Assembly (NCBI GenBank): GCA_001247695.2
Contig: LGRX02034414.1
Coordinates: 44,848 to 108,847, forward strand
Direction of reading: 5' to 3'
DNA from: Cymbomonas tetramitiformis
Lineage: Eukaryota; Chlorophyta; Pyramimonadophyceae; Pyramimonadales; Pyramimonadaceae
Length of the DNA: 64,000 nt
Under the pieces are notes generated by a model. That model had not been told where the DNA came from. It saw nothing but the letters and a program-made list of their open reading frames with translations, and searched no databases. Below are positions 11,579 to 22,799 of this stretch, in pieces. The translations under genes were made by a program, and so were the position numbers. Each line of letters begins with the position of its first letter. Within the stretch, counting starts at the first letter, position 1.

Positions 11579-14500
11579 TCAGTCCTCCTCCTCCGCAGAC
11601 TGCTGACCCGAGGAGGACGCTGCGGCCGATTCCTCGTTCTGAAAATACTCCAGCGCTTCAGCTTCATCTTCCAAATCCTCCCATTCTGTCTCCAGCGCTG
11701 CGATATGGGATTCATTTGCAGCGCGGCGGCGTGCCAAACGAGCTGGGGCGTCAGCAATCCAGGCTCGTTTCTTGGCCTCGTCGGGACAGTTAGCCCATAA
11801 ATGGGAGTCAGAGTTGCAGACGTAGCATCGGCGTGGCGGCCTGGTCAATCCCGCAGGACTGGGAGGCACAGCGTGTTGCACTCGAAGGTCCGCGGTGTCG
11901 AGGTCAGTAGCGCCTTCCTCCCCAGCGTCCTGCACTGCGTTAAGTCTTGAGGAAGAGCGACCATTCCTCCAGGCAGGATTTCGGTTCGCAGGTGCAGAGG
12001 CGGGAGAGGTTCGCGCTGCAGTCAGAGCTTCGCTGCGCTCTAGTTTGGTGGCCACTGTGATGATATGCTGCAGCGCGGTGGATCCGGGATGATTGCTCTC
12101 CCATCCCGCTGGACTTTGCAGATCCAACCGATCCTCAATAAGGCGATCCATCACAGCTTGCTTCAGTCGCAGTCCAGACCAGAAGAACTGATATAACAGC
12201 TGTTGCTGACTGATGGCGTGGTAGTTGGGCATGGCGTCTGCCAATAACTGCACTACCTCGTGCCAGGATACCAAACGAGTGGCGAACAAGCGCGCAGTCT
12301 CTTCTCGTCGCTGCGCCATGCGCATCACGGTCTCCGCCAGTCCTACCAGCGCGATGTCATCCAGCACGCTCCTGGCTACGTCGGCCAGGAAAGGCGCCAA
12401 AGTGGCGTAACGCCGGTTCCAGGCCTCCGAGTTCAACATACCACCTTGCTTGAGAAAAGTCAGGGATCGCCGCTGTAATTTGCGTTGCGCCACTTCCTTC
12501 AAGATCTCCGGCATGGTGATTATGGTCAGGTCTAGGCGATAAGAACTCATGCGGCCCAGGGCGAAGGTGACTACGCCCATTGACAGAAAATTGACCAGCG
12601 CTTCAGAAAAAGGTGGAAGCGCGGCAATGTCGGCGTCAGTGGTGATGAGTTCTGCGGAGGAGGGGTACATAGGAATGTCTCTGATTAGCTTGAGCACATC
12701 AGCCACTGTCTTGGATTCTCGGTAGACATCGCCTGGGGAAGCCGCTCCCATAAGGTCGCGGTGCCCTGGAAATTGAGAAAGGCGCTGGTCCACCGGCAGG
12801 AGTCCCGGAGCCGCTGGCAAGGAATTTCCAGGCGATCTGTACTCTTCTGCGCTGGGAACACCAGAGGGAAACCGGTTGACGCCCAGTCTTGCCGGTACAG
12901 TGGCGGGAGTTGGTTGGTTGCCGGCAGCCATTCCCCGAAACAGGTACGCCTCGGAGGCTGAAAAGGCTGCCCAAATTTGGAGTCCAAGGGGGTCAAATTC
13001 GGTCAGCTCGGACTCCAAGGCATTGTCAGAGATGGTCACCCATGAGTACAATGGCAGGCGCCTCTGCTGGGTTCCAGTACGGCTTTCAGCGCAACGCCGT
13101 GCTTCATCCACTTGCGTTTTCTCCACTTGCAAAGTGAAAGCTTCACTGTCCTCAATCTCAGTCAGGCGCACAGGAGTATGCACTGTTCCATGCTGCGCCA
13201 GGTCTTGGATGTCCACTCCGATGTGCCGCATAGTCATCCAAATCCGATTTGTGTCGGTTATGAAGTGACTGGCGCTTCCGGGCATGGTTGGCAGTCGGTA
13301 AGAATATTGGGCCTCAGCGCCATGGCTGAAAGTCACTGAGGAAGAAGAGGACAGGTGATTTCTCAACCAGAAGGAGGCTCCTTCTAAAGTCCAGAGTATC
13401 ACATCTAGACGCCTGTGTCGTGAGTCACCATTGTCTGAAGGCGGGGGCGAGTTCCCTGGTGACGGATGATCAGGATCGGCTGAGTCAGAAGGCGATGAGC
13501 CGGTAGCCGGTGGATCAGCCGGTGCCGGTGGATCTGGCTGAAATGGTGCCGGCGCCGATTGAGCCGGTGCTGGTACCAGCCAGGGACCTGATCCAGCTGC
13601 TGGCGCCGGTGCACCTGGTAAACCGCTCGCCCATCCTAAGGTGTGCTGGTATGGCGTCATAGGTAGAGCGCCCACCGCTGGTAGACTCGAAATCAGATGA
13701 GGATAGCGTTGGATCACTTGCTGATGTAGATTTTGCATGTACTCTGATACTTCCAACATCATCTGATTCTGCATTAGGGCTTGATGCTGATGGTTCAGTG
13801 CTGGGATGGAGGCATCTGCGGGCGTTCTGGCTGAGGCGGGGTCAGAGAAGAGTACTCTGCGCTGTTCTGCCAGTCGCTGCTGGTGTTGTTCCCATCGCTG
13901 ATGGCGTCTCTCCCGGCGAGAAAGCTGGTTCACGGAGTCTTGGCTCAGAGGTAAGTTTCTGACTGGGATTCGACTGAGGACATCTGCTTGGGAAGGGGGC
14001 TCGATGACTGGGAGAGGAGGCGGCTGGTAGGCGGCGAGTCCGATGGCACGCCTGCACGCGAGGTCGGCATAACTGACTGAACTGACTGTATTGACTGGCT
14101 GCTCCGTAGTTGTTGAGGTCAGCGAAGTAGTCAGAGGTCTGGAATCGCGGTTCAACAGGGACTCGAGCATAGCCGTATCCGTAGCTGCCTCCGTAGCTGC
14201 CTCCGTAGTCGCCTGAGTCAGTGAAGGAGTCAGTGAGGTTGCCTCGCTGTCCATCTCTGACTCAAAAGTCACCGATAACCTTGCCAGAGCGTCACCGATC
14301 ACCTTATGCTCCGTAGCGATATCCGTAATCGGTGAGGTCAGCGAGTCACCGGTCACCTTCTGCGTAAGCGTTGAGGTCAGCGAGTCACCGATCACCTTCT
14401 CCGTAAGCGGTGATGTCAGCGAGTCACCGGTCACCTTATTCTCCGTAGCGATATCCGTAATCGGCGAGGTCGTCAGCGGCTGCCCAGAATATGCTATGCT

Positions 14501-15685
14501 TATGTGGCGTGGGCCACCTGTCAAGCCGGAGCCACCTGTCCTCCCCGCTGCCCCCACCTCCCCGTTGCTCGTTGAGGAGGGAGTTGGATGCATTGAGTGT
14601 GCAGTGGGTTCGCCAGCAATGCTTTGGTTCATGCCCTCTGACCTCCCCGCTGCCCCCACACCCCCTTGGTTAGGGCGCGGAGTCCAGGCGAGAGTCGCAC
14701 CCTGCTGCTGGCGCGTTCGCCAGTTGGCCACATCGGAGCGGGAGGGGAATTGGCGGAGTCCCTGTTTCTGCTCATTCGCTTCGTTCTGCATGTCCTGCTC
14801 AGATGTTGGAAGTTTAACTTCTGCCATTTCTCGCACTGCTATCGGGTCGCGAGATGGTAGGCCAGCAGGTAGATGTTGTCCAGCAGAAGCTGCTCCAGCA
14901 GGCTCACCCAGAGGCGCGTTCTCGCTGAAGGGCGTGGGCAGCTGTCCGTGCGGGGAGGTCATCACCGTAGCTCCAGACCAAGTGTGTGGAGTCCTGTAAG
15001 ATGGCAAAGGGCTTCGCTGTCTCGGAGCTGGAGGACTCAGGTCGCGCGTCCGCGGTGGGCTCCTGCGGCGCGGCGGTGGCGGGGTCCGGTCACGAGCCCG
15101 AGGCGGACTTCGCTGGCGCGGAGGTGGAGGGCTCATATCGCGGCTTCCAGGCAGTCGCATGATGCCAGGGGAAGGGGTGGTCATCAGGTTGACATACCGC
15201 TGGGGAGTCGCCCTCATGTTCCGCCCTGCACCAGGGGTGTCAACAGTCAGCACCCGTGGTGACGCCGCTCTTGCATGACGCAGGGGCGGATTAGGGCGCT
15301 GCTTAGGTACCGTTACAGCCTCCTCCATGGGAGGTGTCACACAAGCTGTTCCAGTAGCCAGAACCAGAGGAGTCGTGCTGTGGAACTCAGGGGCCGCAGC
15401 TGACAAAGTCGACTTCTTTTTGGGTATCTGGAAGCTCGGCTCACCTGCTGCTGTCGCAGCCTGCGGCGGCTGACCCGGAGAGGGCGCCTTGTAGGTGCCC
15501 TTCGCCCCCTTGCCAGTGGCTCCAGTGGCCGCAGCGCCTCTCGTGCTGCGCTGACTGGCGTGTCGTCCTCTCGTACGCCTGGGTGTAGACGTAGGCGACG
15601 TTGGAGGTGAGCGCCCCGTGTTAGCGTTCTGCATCATGATGAATTGAGCGCTGAAAAGTGGAGACATGACCGTTGAGGAAGTCAA
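11579..15685 (-). CDS. Very long Gag-like protein with CCHC zinc knuckle
   Basis: A 1368-residue ORF. Near its C-terminus (residues 1287-1300) lies CYVCNSDSHLWANC, an exact C-x2-C-x4-H-x4-C nucleocapsid knuckle, followed by an acidic coiled tail. Residues about 1080-1240 look like a helical retrotransposon Gag core. The N-terminal third is Pro/Ser/Arg-rich, with four RSPP(R)-type repeats near 185-240, and residues ~410-470 contain repeated (T/I)GDSLTSP(L/I)T units. LTR-element Gag proteins are usually 250-600 residues, so this is unusually long. The stop is followed at once by an in-frame ATG (TGAATG) and about 40 more open codons. No protease, RT or integrase follows; the downstream sequence belongs to another element. 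Either pol was deleted or this is a gag-only element. Confidence 0.7.
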   Translation of the reverse strand: MTSSTVMSPLFSAQFIMMQNANTGRSPPTSPTSTPRRTRGRHASQRSTRGAAATGATGKGAKGTYKAPSPGQPPQAATAAGEPSFQIPKKKSTLSAAAPEFHSTTPLVLATGTACVTPPMEEAVTVPKQRPNPPLRHARAASPRVLTVDTPGAGRNMRATPQRYVNLMTTPSPGIMRLPGSRDMSPPPPRQRSPPRARDRTPPPPRRRSPPRTRDLSPPAPRQRSPLPSYRTPHTWSGATVMTSPHGQLPTPFSENAPLGEPAGAASAGQHLPAGLPSRDPIAVREMAEVKLPTSEQDMQNEANEQKQGLRQFPSRSDVANWRTRQQQGATLAWTPRPNQGGVGAAGRSEGMNQSIAGEPTAHSMHPTPSSTSNGEVGAAGRTGGSGLTGGPRHISIAYSGQPLTTSPITDIATENKVTGDSLTSPLTEKVIGDSLTSTLTQKVTGDSLTSPITDIATEHKVIGDALARLSVTFESEMDSEATSLTPSLTQATTEAATEAATDTAMLESLLNRDSRPLTTSLTSTTTEQPVNTVSSVSYADLACRRAIGLAAYQPPPLPVIEPPSQADVLSRIPVRNLPLSQDSVNQLSRRERRHQRWEQHQQRLAEQRRVLFSDPASARTPADASIPALNHQHQALMQNQMMLEVSEYMQNLHQQVIQRYPHLISSLPAVGALPMTPYQHTLGWASGLPGAPAPAAGSGPWLVPAPAQSAPAPFQPDPPAPADPPATGSSPSDSADPDHPSPGNSPPPSDNGDSRHRRLDVILWTLEGASFWLRNHLSSSSSVTFSHGAEAQYSYRLPTMPGSASHFITDTNRIWMTMRHIGVDIQDLAQHGTVHTPVRLTEIEDSEAFTLQVEKTQVDEARRCAESRTGTQQRRLPLYSWVTISDNALESELTEFDPLGLQIWAAFSASEAYLFRGMAAGNQPTPATVPARLGVNRFPSGVPSAEEYRSPGNSLPAAPGLLPVDQRLSQFPGHRDLMGAASPGDVYRESKTVADVLKLIRDIPMYPSSAELITTDADIAALPPFSEALVNFLSMGVVTFALGRMSSYRLDLTIITMPEILKEVAQRKLQRRSLTFLKQGGMLNSEAWNRRYATLAPFLADVARSVLDDIALVGLAETVMRMAQRREETARLFATRLVSWHEVVQLLADAMPNYHAISQQQLLYQFFWSGLRLKQAVMDRLIEDRLDLQSPAGWESNHPGSTALQHIITVATKLERSEALTAARTSPASAPANRNPAWRNGRSSSRLNAVQDAGEEGATDLDTADLRVQHAVPPSPAGLTRPPRRCYVCNSDSHLWANCPDEAKKRAWIADAPARLARRRAANESHIAALETEWEDLEDEAEALEYFQNEESAAASSSGQQSAEEED

Positions 15686-17303
15686 ATCTGTCCAATTTGG
15701 GCAAATTCCCCAGAAAACTCAGAAAAACATTTAATTGTCGCAGTGGAAGTCGTGGTGAACAATAAAATATGCTTTCCCGTGTGCAATGCTGTTTCTGGTG
15801 GTCAAATTTCAAAAATTGAGTGACAATCGGCAAATTGGGTAAATTCCTGCCGGCCATCCCGAAGCAATCCGGACGAATTGGCTTGTTCTCAGTGGTGGAG
15901 ACTATTTTTAACCTTCAAAGAATATTTAAAAAATGGAAAACTATTCTTCTGGGCTTCAATTTCCTCCTATGTAGTCTGTTGAGCTCAAATTTGTCTAATT
16001 TTGCCTCTGTCGTGCCGGTTGGCCATCCCAATTTAAAATGTCGAGATCTGTGAGGACCCAGGTGTCGGGGCCAGGTTCCAAACGAAAAAACCCCATCAAG
16101 AAGTGTCAGGAATTTTTTTGTCCACGTTAAAACTGCCTCCGAGGTCCTCCTTTTTCAATCTGGCTAATTGTCCACTTTTCACTCTCGGCTCGGGGCAATT
16201 TGGTTGTTAATCCCGGTGAATTTGACTTGGTGGCGGCTTCAGCTCCCACTTTCTGACCAGTTTGCAGCATAACAGTTTTGGTAAAGCGACTGTATTCATG
16301 CAGGGTGAAAGGCAGGGAGCAAAAGGCGCAGAGCAATACCACTTCCAAGTGAAGCCTTCGTGAGCACTTGACTGTATCCGAGCAAGAGCTCAAGGGTCAG
16401 TCAGAGGTAAAATCTGCTTCCAATCTTGGGGCACAGGTCCGTTCTCGGCAATTTTGCAGTGTACAAAATTGCTATGTTTTGCCATACCCACCAAATACTT
16501 GTTGCGAGTTGCTACAGTTCAATAGCAGCCGCATAGTCTGAAAGGTTGAATATCAACCTTGACATCGTGGATGGCCTTAAGAAAATGTGTGTTCACCTTT
16601 GCGTGATTGCTTTGCAGCTCATGCCTGCGTACATTTGTATCATGTTATATTCGGTTGTAAGCTTGTAACCTTCGCATGTAAAATGTGCGCGAAGTACCAT
16701 AACGAGCTCATGTTGTGCAAGTTGGTAGACTTTTGTGCCAACGCGCATTATTGGACCCACCGTACAAGCTCTCCGAGTTTAAACACCTAGAGCGGCGGAA
16801 TCGGGGTTTCTTGACCAACGACCGCATAGTATCCTCGGCAAGTCTGCTTACGATGCTGACTGGAAGCCCAAGCCCAAGCCCGTTGCCGATTTTATTGTCG
16901 CCAAACTGGTTGCTGAAAAGCCTGTGCGTAAGAAGAACACAGAGTGACCTTTTTCGAGGATTCTTACGTGAAGAAGATATAGTTGGCACTGCTAGGGTTA
17001 GTCGAGTTTTTGTTTTTTAGGAATGCGATAAACAAGGCTACAATTAAGCAATTGCAATATCTTTATGGCAGGAAAGATTGACCAGTATTTTAACAGGTTG
17101 AGCAACAGCTCCTCCAAATAATTACTTATTACAAGCTAGAACAGCCTCCACTGGGCAAGAATTCATGTCTTATACTTTCAAGGCGCGCATTTCATATCTC
17201 TGATCGATCTGTCCCATGTCGGCTGGCATATCATCATCTGCCACCTATACAAATCCTAATCAGAGAATCTGCATTTGGACAATCCTAATCAAGACAGTTG
17301 ATT
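15686..17303. other. Leader side of the Gag-like ORF, no gene recognised
   Basis: About 1.6 kb upstream of the Gag-like start. Contains several GGCAAATT/CCAATTTGGG-type words. Open frames up to about 100 codons have no motif. I searched by eye for a repeat matching the sequence beyond the Gag stop (an LTR pair) and found none. Confidence 0.4.
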
Positions 17304-18305
17304 TCATTGTCCCTTGTTGGCCTTTGCCTTCTTCCTACGAGGAGCCACGTCTTGCACTTCTTCATCATCACTGTCACTGCCTCGGGTACATTCCAAATAA
17401 GCTATGTGCTCAGCTGTCCAACAGGCAGGATATTTCCTGGGTTGCCTCTTCGTCACTTCGGACACCCCAGCATTATTTTCACTCATTGAAGTCAATCCAG
17501 TATCTGGCCCAGATGGTTCCTTCGGTTGTACTTGAACAGTCTCCACCACAGAGGCTGGAGCATCCTCAGATATGGCCTCAGACTTCTGCTCGGTGATAGG
17601 CTGATCCTCTGGCTGAACGGGTGAGGTCGGGGAGGTGCCCTTTGGCACCCAGATAAGTTCACCCTTATCATCCATGATCAACTGCAGTCCCAGTCTCTTC
17701 AACTTTCGAGCTTCAGCCTGTTCTTCAGCATCGTCAGCTACCAAGTCATCGAACTCGCTGACGTCATCCTCAGTGTCATCATATTCAGGCGAGTCAGGCA
17801 CCCATTTCGGACTGGCAGTATCCATGTCATGCTTACTGTCCGTGACACCCGCGTCATCATTGTCATCCGAATCTGGTAGCTTCTCCTTACTCCAGGTCAC
17901 AGCACCTGTACCCGAATCGTCACTGTTCGTAGGCGTCGATCGTACAGACTTACGCCCAGTGTATGGAATCCCGCGATACGCATACTCGTCCTTCACCCTC
18001 GCCTCCTCCCCGTACGCATTACTGAGCGGTAATGAAAATGGCGCTACAGGCTCCTTCGCTCGAGTGGCGTCTTCCAGAAACCAGCCACCGCCCCTATTAC
18101 GCTCCCAGCGGCGTAGCGCTCCAGAAGGGTGGGCGATAATATGCTGCCGGCTATAATCGAGCCCAGGCTTTCGCTCCCCATAGTACGCAGTCAATGGCTC
18201 GGGAGTCCCCTTCCGAGCCCATTGCCATTTCACTGCCCCACTGCGCATAAATACAATATGCCAATCGAATGGCTTGACATGGCCAGTGTTCCCTGGCACA
18301 TGCAA
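17304..18305 (-). CDS. Acidic hypothetical protein with C-terminal basic (nuclear) signal
   Basis: A 333-residue frame opening with an aromatic-rich segment (FDWHIVFMRSGAVKWQW, then AHPSGALRRWERN). A long Asp/Glu/Ser/Thr/Pro-rich middle follows (residues ~125-290), and the end is PRRKKAKANKGQ, a typical nuclear localisation signal. It contains a WVPKGTSPTSP segment and a RKYPACW motif near the end. No family is recognised. It is on the same strand as the Gag-like ORF 1.6 kb downstream, so it could be an accessory ORF of that element or an unrelated host gene. Codon use is balanced and the frame is long for non-coding DNA of this composition. Confidence 0.45.
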   Translation of the reverse strand: MHVPGNTGHVKPFDWHIVFMRSGAVKWQWARKGTPEPLTAYYGERKPGLDYSRQHIIAHPSGALRRWERNRGGGWFLEDATRAKEPVAPFSLPLSNAYGEEARVKDEYAYRGIPYTGRKSVRSTPTNSDDSGTGAVTWSKEKLPDSDDNDDAGVTDSKHDMDTASPKWVPDSPEYDDTEDDVSEFDDLVADDAEEQAEARKLKRLGLQLIMDDKGELIWVPKGTSPTSPVQPEDQPITEQKSEAISEDAPASVVETVQVQPKEPSGPDTGLTSMSENNAGVSEVTKRQPRKYPACWTAEHIAYLECTRGSDSDDEEVQDVAPRRKKAKANKGQ

Positions 18306-20480
18306 AGAGATTGCGGTCTACCGGTCGATGCCTGCCGCCAAGACGTGGGACTGTCCTTTGCAGTGGTGGTCAGATAGAAACCATAACATGTCCAACCCGT
18401 TTCCGCGGATTATGCAGTTCCTAGGAACCCCTTTAAGCACAATTGGTGTTAAGCGTTCATTCATTGCGTGTGGGCAGAAAAAGAGGGTGACGGAGGGGAC
18501 CCTAGAGCATTCTATGATGGCCTCGATTAACACTCGTCCTTAGTTGCAAGCAATTTTTTTTTGTATATCTGCGATCGATATCGTCTCGATAGTGATAACA
18601 GTGTTACCTTAACATCGTACGATTGCAACCTACATCATATACCGAAATTCTCGATAATATCGATAACTGAAAAGTTGACTCGTCTCTCGATATATGTTTC
18701 TCTGTTGTTCGTATCTCTCGATAGGCACTTCATCGTTATTCGTATCTCTCGATCCTCCCCCCCACACATCGTTATTCAAAGTTATCTATAGGCTATTTCG
18801 ATTTGTCGGTATCGTCCCTTCGTTGCTCCATAGCACCACCTACCCCAAACGGCATAGGTCTAACCGATCATACCTACTAGAACAAATGGACAAAACGTGG
18901 TATGTGGCCACGACCTAGCCGTATCGAAAGCGTATACTATACTCAAACGGTATATTGGAGTACAGAAGTCGGGCGACAAGTGACTCGTTATCTGTGAATA
19001 TTTATAAGTGGAAATTGCCGACAACAAACCGAAACTATCCAAATCTCACCATGAATTTTTTTATCAAGTTCCCCTTGCATCCCCCCTTGCAGCAACAATA
19101 AGGGGATAACATGTAGGCTGCAGTTTCCCACTGTACGGAATCTCGGTTTTCAAATCAAATGAAGATGATGACGTGAGCATGATGCACACACATCAACAAA
19201 CATGTGAAACTCTTCATGATAACGTGGGGGCACATGTACCTATACCTAGCGACCAAGTGGCTATATTTGGCTGTCACGGACGGAAAGAAGTTCATCATAT
19301 TTGGGATTCTAAGGTTTCTTGGTGTATGCAGCCAGTCCAAAAATTGGCATATCCATTTGTAGTATGCGTAGTAGTGTTTTCCATATTCATGCAAGCTTTT
19401 CTTACAGCAGGTAAGCTTTTCGTGTAGCCCTTCTTTTCTCGGTAAAGCATGACATAACTAGAAATGCTATACCAGGAAAAAAATACATCTCTTTATAGAA
19501 TCTGCTTCTGCATTTGCGCAGAATACTCGTAGCCCTCTTTTCTACTTCTTATGAATATGTAGGGGTTCTGCAGAGCAAGATCGTGAACTAATCCCGTATC
19601 AATAAAGGCAATACAGCTGCTGTAGTTCAAGAGATTCCAAGCATGAGGCGTCAAACATACCCTGAGTGATCATTTAAAGCGTCTGGTCTGTCGGCATTAG
19701 GAGTTTGAGTGCATAAGATTTGTCGACATAGTTAGCCAAAGCGAAGTCAAAAGATAGGTCTAGTGGCGTCCACTGAAGTTAGGTCTAGTGGCGTCCACTG
19801 AAGTAGTTCCACTACTAAGCCTTTGTCTACCTTTGAGAAAAGTGGGCCACTCTTACAAGCGAAATTTTTCATATCGACTCATCTAAAACGCGACACGTAT
19901 GCGATCATCGAAACACATCCGCCGCTGTAGCCATCGCACACGTCAGAATGAGGTCCGGTCATAAAGCAGATCTTCGGAAGTCTTGTTATGCTTGTACTCA
20001 GCGAAGGGTTTATGCCGAAGTTGAAAACAAAATTACATACCATCCTCAGCTTGGAGCCCTGACATAGCGCTGATCGTCATACAATACTCGATTGCGCGCT
20101 TGTGAAAGAGAGTAATAGAGATGCGTTTCCCATAACGTGTACAGTTGGCAATAGAATCAAATGCAACTTCAATGGAGTCCATAAGTTCATCGAGGTTCAC
20201 AGCGGCCTCCATTACCCGGTGATAGATTTTATGCAAAAGCACGAGATTCCTATCCCAGCAGCTGTCCATCATGCAGTAAAAGACAAGAAAAATGGCTTCA
20301 GAAATTCAATCGTCCGACTATGGTAAAGCGTTCGTTCCCTTAAACGTGCAAAATAAGCTGACAAATAGCATATTGGCAAAACGCAAAAGCAAAGTGAAGC
20401 GCTCGTCAAGCCATAGGAACATCAGGCATCAACAAACGATTGAAGATTTTGTTCTGACAGGCATATATGTTACGTCATGA
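18306..20480. other. Non-coding stretch with simple repeats
   Basis: No supported gene in about 2.2 kb. 18560-18790 is full of ATCGAT/CTCGATA variants. A perfect 25-bp tandem duplication lies at 19755-19804. The rest shows only short frames without motifs. Confidence 0.5.
19755..19804. repeat. Perfect 25-bp tandem duplication
   Basis: Two identical head-to-tail copies of a 25-bp unit beginning TAGGTCTAGTGGCGTCCACT, with no spacer. The unit contains the small palindrome AGTGGCGTCCACT. Confidence 0.9.
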
Positions 20481-20510
20481 GCGCGCCGCGCGCATATGAG
20501 CGCCGATTTT

Positions 20511-20611
20511 TAGCATGAGCGCGCCTGGCGCGCTTGTGCCAGAAACAGTTTAGCACAAGCGCGCTAATCGGCGCGCTTGTGATGATCATGAGCGCGCCTG
20601 GCGCGCTCATG
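20511..20611. repeat. Cluster of nested GCGCGC palindromes
   Basis: At least three inverted repeats in 100 bp. GCGCGCTTGTGC (20528-20539) pairs with 20553-20564 around a 13-base loop. CACAAGCGCGC (20554-20564) pairs with 20571-20581 around TAATCG. CATGAGCGCGCC (20587-20598) pairs with 20600-20611 around one base. The arms share the core GCGCGC and can pair in alternative ways. No flanking coding unit or termini were identified. Confidence 0.85.
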
Positions 20612-21524
20612 CCAAAGCGCGCTCATAACATAACATATATAAAGATGTAAACACACCGAAAGATACTATTACCATCGCAAATAAAAGTTCTTTCACGATG
20701 TCGGCGCTAAAAGTCTGGGATACACGTCCGTCATAGCCAGCTCCGTTCTGCTTGATCAAAGCAAACCGACTAACTGGCAAACATCGGGAACTTTAAAGAG
20801 GTGCAGTCTCAAGAGGCAACTCGGCACGACTTGCAGCATTTTCCTACAACTGTTTCCCCGAATAAGAATACCAGTAGCTATACCTGTGGTGATGGTGAGG
20901 CATTAGTCGAAATCGCTGGGAGCGGGACGGTCGATGGCGTGACCTGGGGCTGTGCGAGAACAGGACTACTGCTAGCATCGTTGGCAGTGGTTGCTGCGGG
21001 TATTCTACCAGGTGGACTAGCGTCTGCAGCAGCGGGATTCACAGCTCCACCTGGAGAGGCGTCGTATCGAAACATGCCAGGTGGCGCGGGTATAGGAGGT
21101 GGAAAGTAGCCTTTGGCTGCACCAGCTCGAGATGCATAATACAGCTGACATTCTTGTGGGGTTTTCCGGCACAATAATTTTCGAGTGGAAGCATTGCAAG
21201 GCTGGGAGATCGTTAACAGCCACAAAGGAAGGAAGTACAAGCTCACAGATGGGAGTCTGGAGCACGCCATTTTGGATTTTTCAAATGCTCACTAAAGTAA
21301 TGAGAAGTTCAATCATCCGACTGTGCACGACGAGGTTATTTATCGGCACTCGTGTCTCAAGTTATCTGGGAAGGTTTACATGCCCTCGTAGATCAAGATG
21401 CGGTGGTTGTACGAGGGTGCAATTGCATCGGTTTTGTCAGGACTGGACTATGGACATGGTAGCGGGTCATTTTTGTCGCACCGATGGTCATTTTTGTCGC
21501 TGTCGCAAGAATATTCCTTTGTCT

Positions 21525-21650
21525 CAGGCTGCGACAAAAATGACCAATAGGTCCTTTTTGTCGCAGGCTGCGACAAAAATGACCAATAGGTCCTTTTTGT
21601 CGCAGGCTGCGACAAAAATGATAAAATGGTCATTATTGTCGCAGAAATTT
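21525..21650. repeat. 39-bp palindromic tandem array in the left subterminal region
   Basis: Units of 39 bp start at 21525, 21564 and 21603 (two full, one diverged). Each unit carries CTGCGACAAAAATGACC and its near reverse complement GGTCCTTTTTGTCGCAG, so each can fold on itself and on its neighbours. The same GCGACAAAAATGACC word makes up the terminal inverted repeats, which suggests a clustered transposase-binding motif. Confidence 0.85.
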
Positions 21651-22104
21651 ATTGTAAAATGTAAAATTTTAACAAAACAAACCAGTGGGCAAACACACAG
21701 CCGACGCAACGGTTATATTCGTTAACTAATAATAACAACCCTACGAAAAACATCCTCGGATGTACACACAGCATGAATAGAGCATGCACACAGCAAGCGA
21801 AATGCATGATGCCGATACAAATGTTCTAATATTACAATACTTACGTTGCTTTTACTAAGACTCGAGTTGCGACAATTACAAAACGAAAGCTAGTTGTAAA
21901 TCTATTACGCCTTTGTAGGCCGCTCGTCTTCGATCTCGGCCGAAAGCTCCGCGTACTACACCGAATACGAGTTCCTGCAGAAGTCGAAATCTGCGGAGTC
22001 AGTCACAGAATAAATAATGAATCATCAACGCCGGTGACTAAACCATACTTGCAACTAGCAGACAGACGTGAAGAATGAAAATAACAAACGGAAGACAGGA
22101 TAAA

Positions 22105-22515
22105 ACGACACGATGACGCACGAGATCCTGCAAAAAACAGCACGCTAGTCAGCAGAAATGTTGGGAATCGAACCCAACCCGAAGGCCAAGATGCGCAACG
22201 GGCTCCAAGCATTCCCAAAACTAACGAAAGAACTGCTATTGTCGAATGAGCGTGCTGTCCTGCAACAGCAGCACTGCTGTCGCCGAAACGAAACGCATGC
22301 TATCCTGCAAAAAACACCGCGCTAGTCAGCAGAGGTGTTGGGAATCGAACCCAACCAGGAGGGCAAAACGCCTAACGGGCTCCAAGCACTCCCAATGTTA
22401 AAACGAATAAGCATGCGAGTCGCCAACAACGCACGAGATCCTGCAGAAAACAGCACGCTAACCTGCAAAAATGCCGAACCTCACGGGCAGATTGCCCAGA
22501 GCTCCAATCAATCCC
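22105..22515 (-). repeat. Three tRNA-like repeat copies inside the TIR element
   Basis: Two copies (about 22105-22215 and 22298-22395) and a weaker third (22425-22515) share CACGAGATCCTGCA...CAGCACGCTA, then on the minus strand a T-arm TTGGG-TTCGATT-CCCAA that contains the pol III B-box GGTTCGATTCC. The putative acceptor strands GGGAATG/CATTTCT (copy 1) and GGGAGTG/CACCTCT (copy 2) pair 7/7 and 6/7 with G-U pairs, including one compensatory change. The whole is only about 63 nt and lacks a clear anticodon arm, so a functional tRNA is unlikely. It is a tRNA-derived sequence or a SINE-like head captured by the transposon. Confidence 0.45.
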
Positions 22516-22799
22516 GGCGTAAAACCGAAAAATAAAATAGCAAACAGTACTGAAGGAAACAACAACGAATACTAGTCAGAAAACAACAAAACACAGAAGT
22601 ATGCAGGGGTTGGTCGGTGTCGGCGCCTGAGAATAATATGTTGACGCCCGCGGAAAGGATAGTTGTTCAAGATGTGACGCTCCTATCTCAGGATCGAGTG
22701 AGTACAGTATCCCCGGGGGTGTCACAGTGACGTGGCAGATCATCAATATTGTGACCAATTGGCATCCGAATTTTCTGGTGGCCGTGACGCGGACTGTGA

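Noticed and set aside
20878..21270. 130-codon Pro/Ala-rich frame on the minus strand
   Set aside because: Low complexity, no motif, no splice or promoter context.
20980..21450. Possible RPA70-like fragment (WEIVNSHKGRKYKLTDGSLEHAI) continuing across both transposon insertions
   Set aside because: The frame needs several in-frame stops to be ignored, and the similarity is short. It may be a relic of the pre-insertion locus but cannot be supported.
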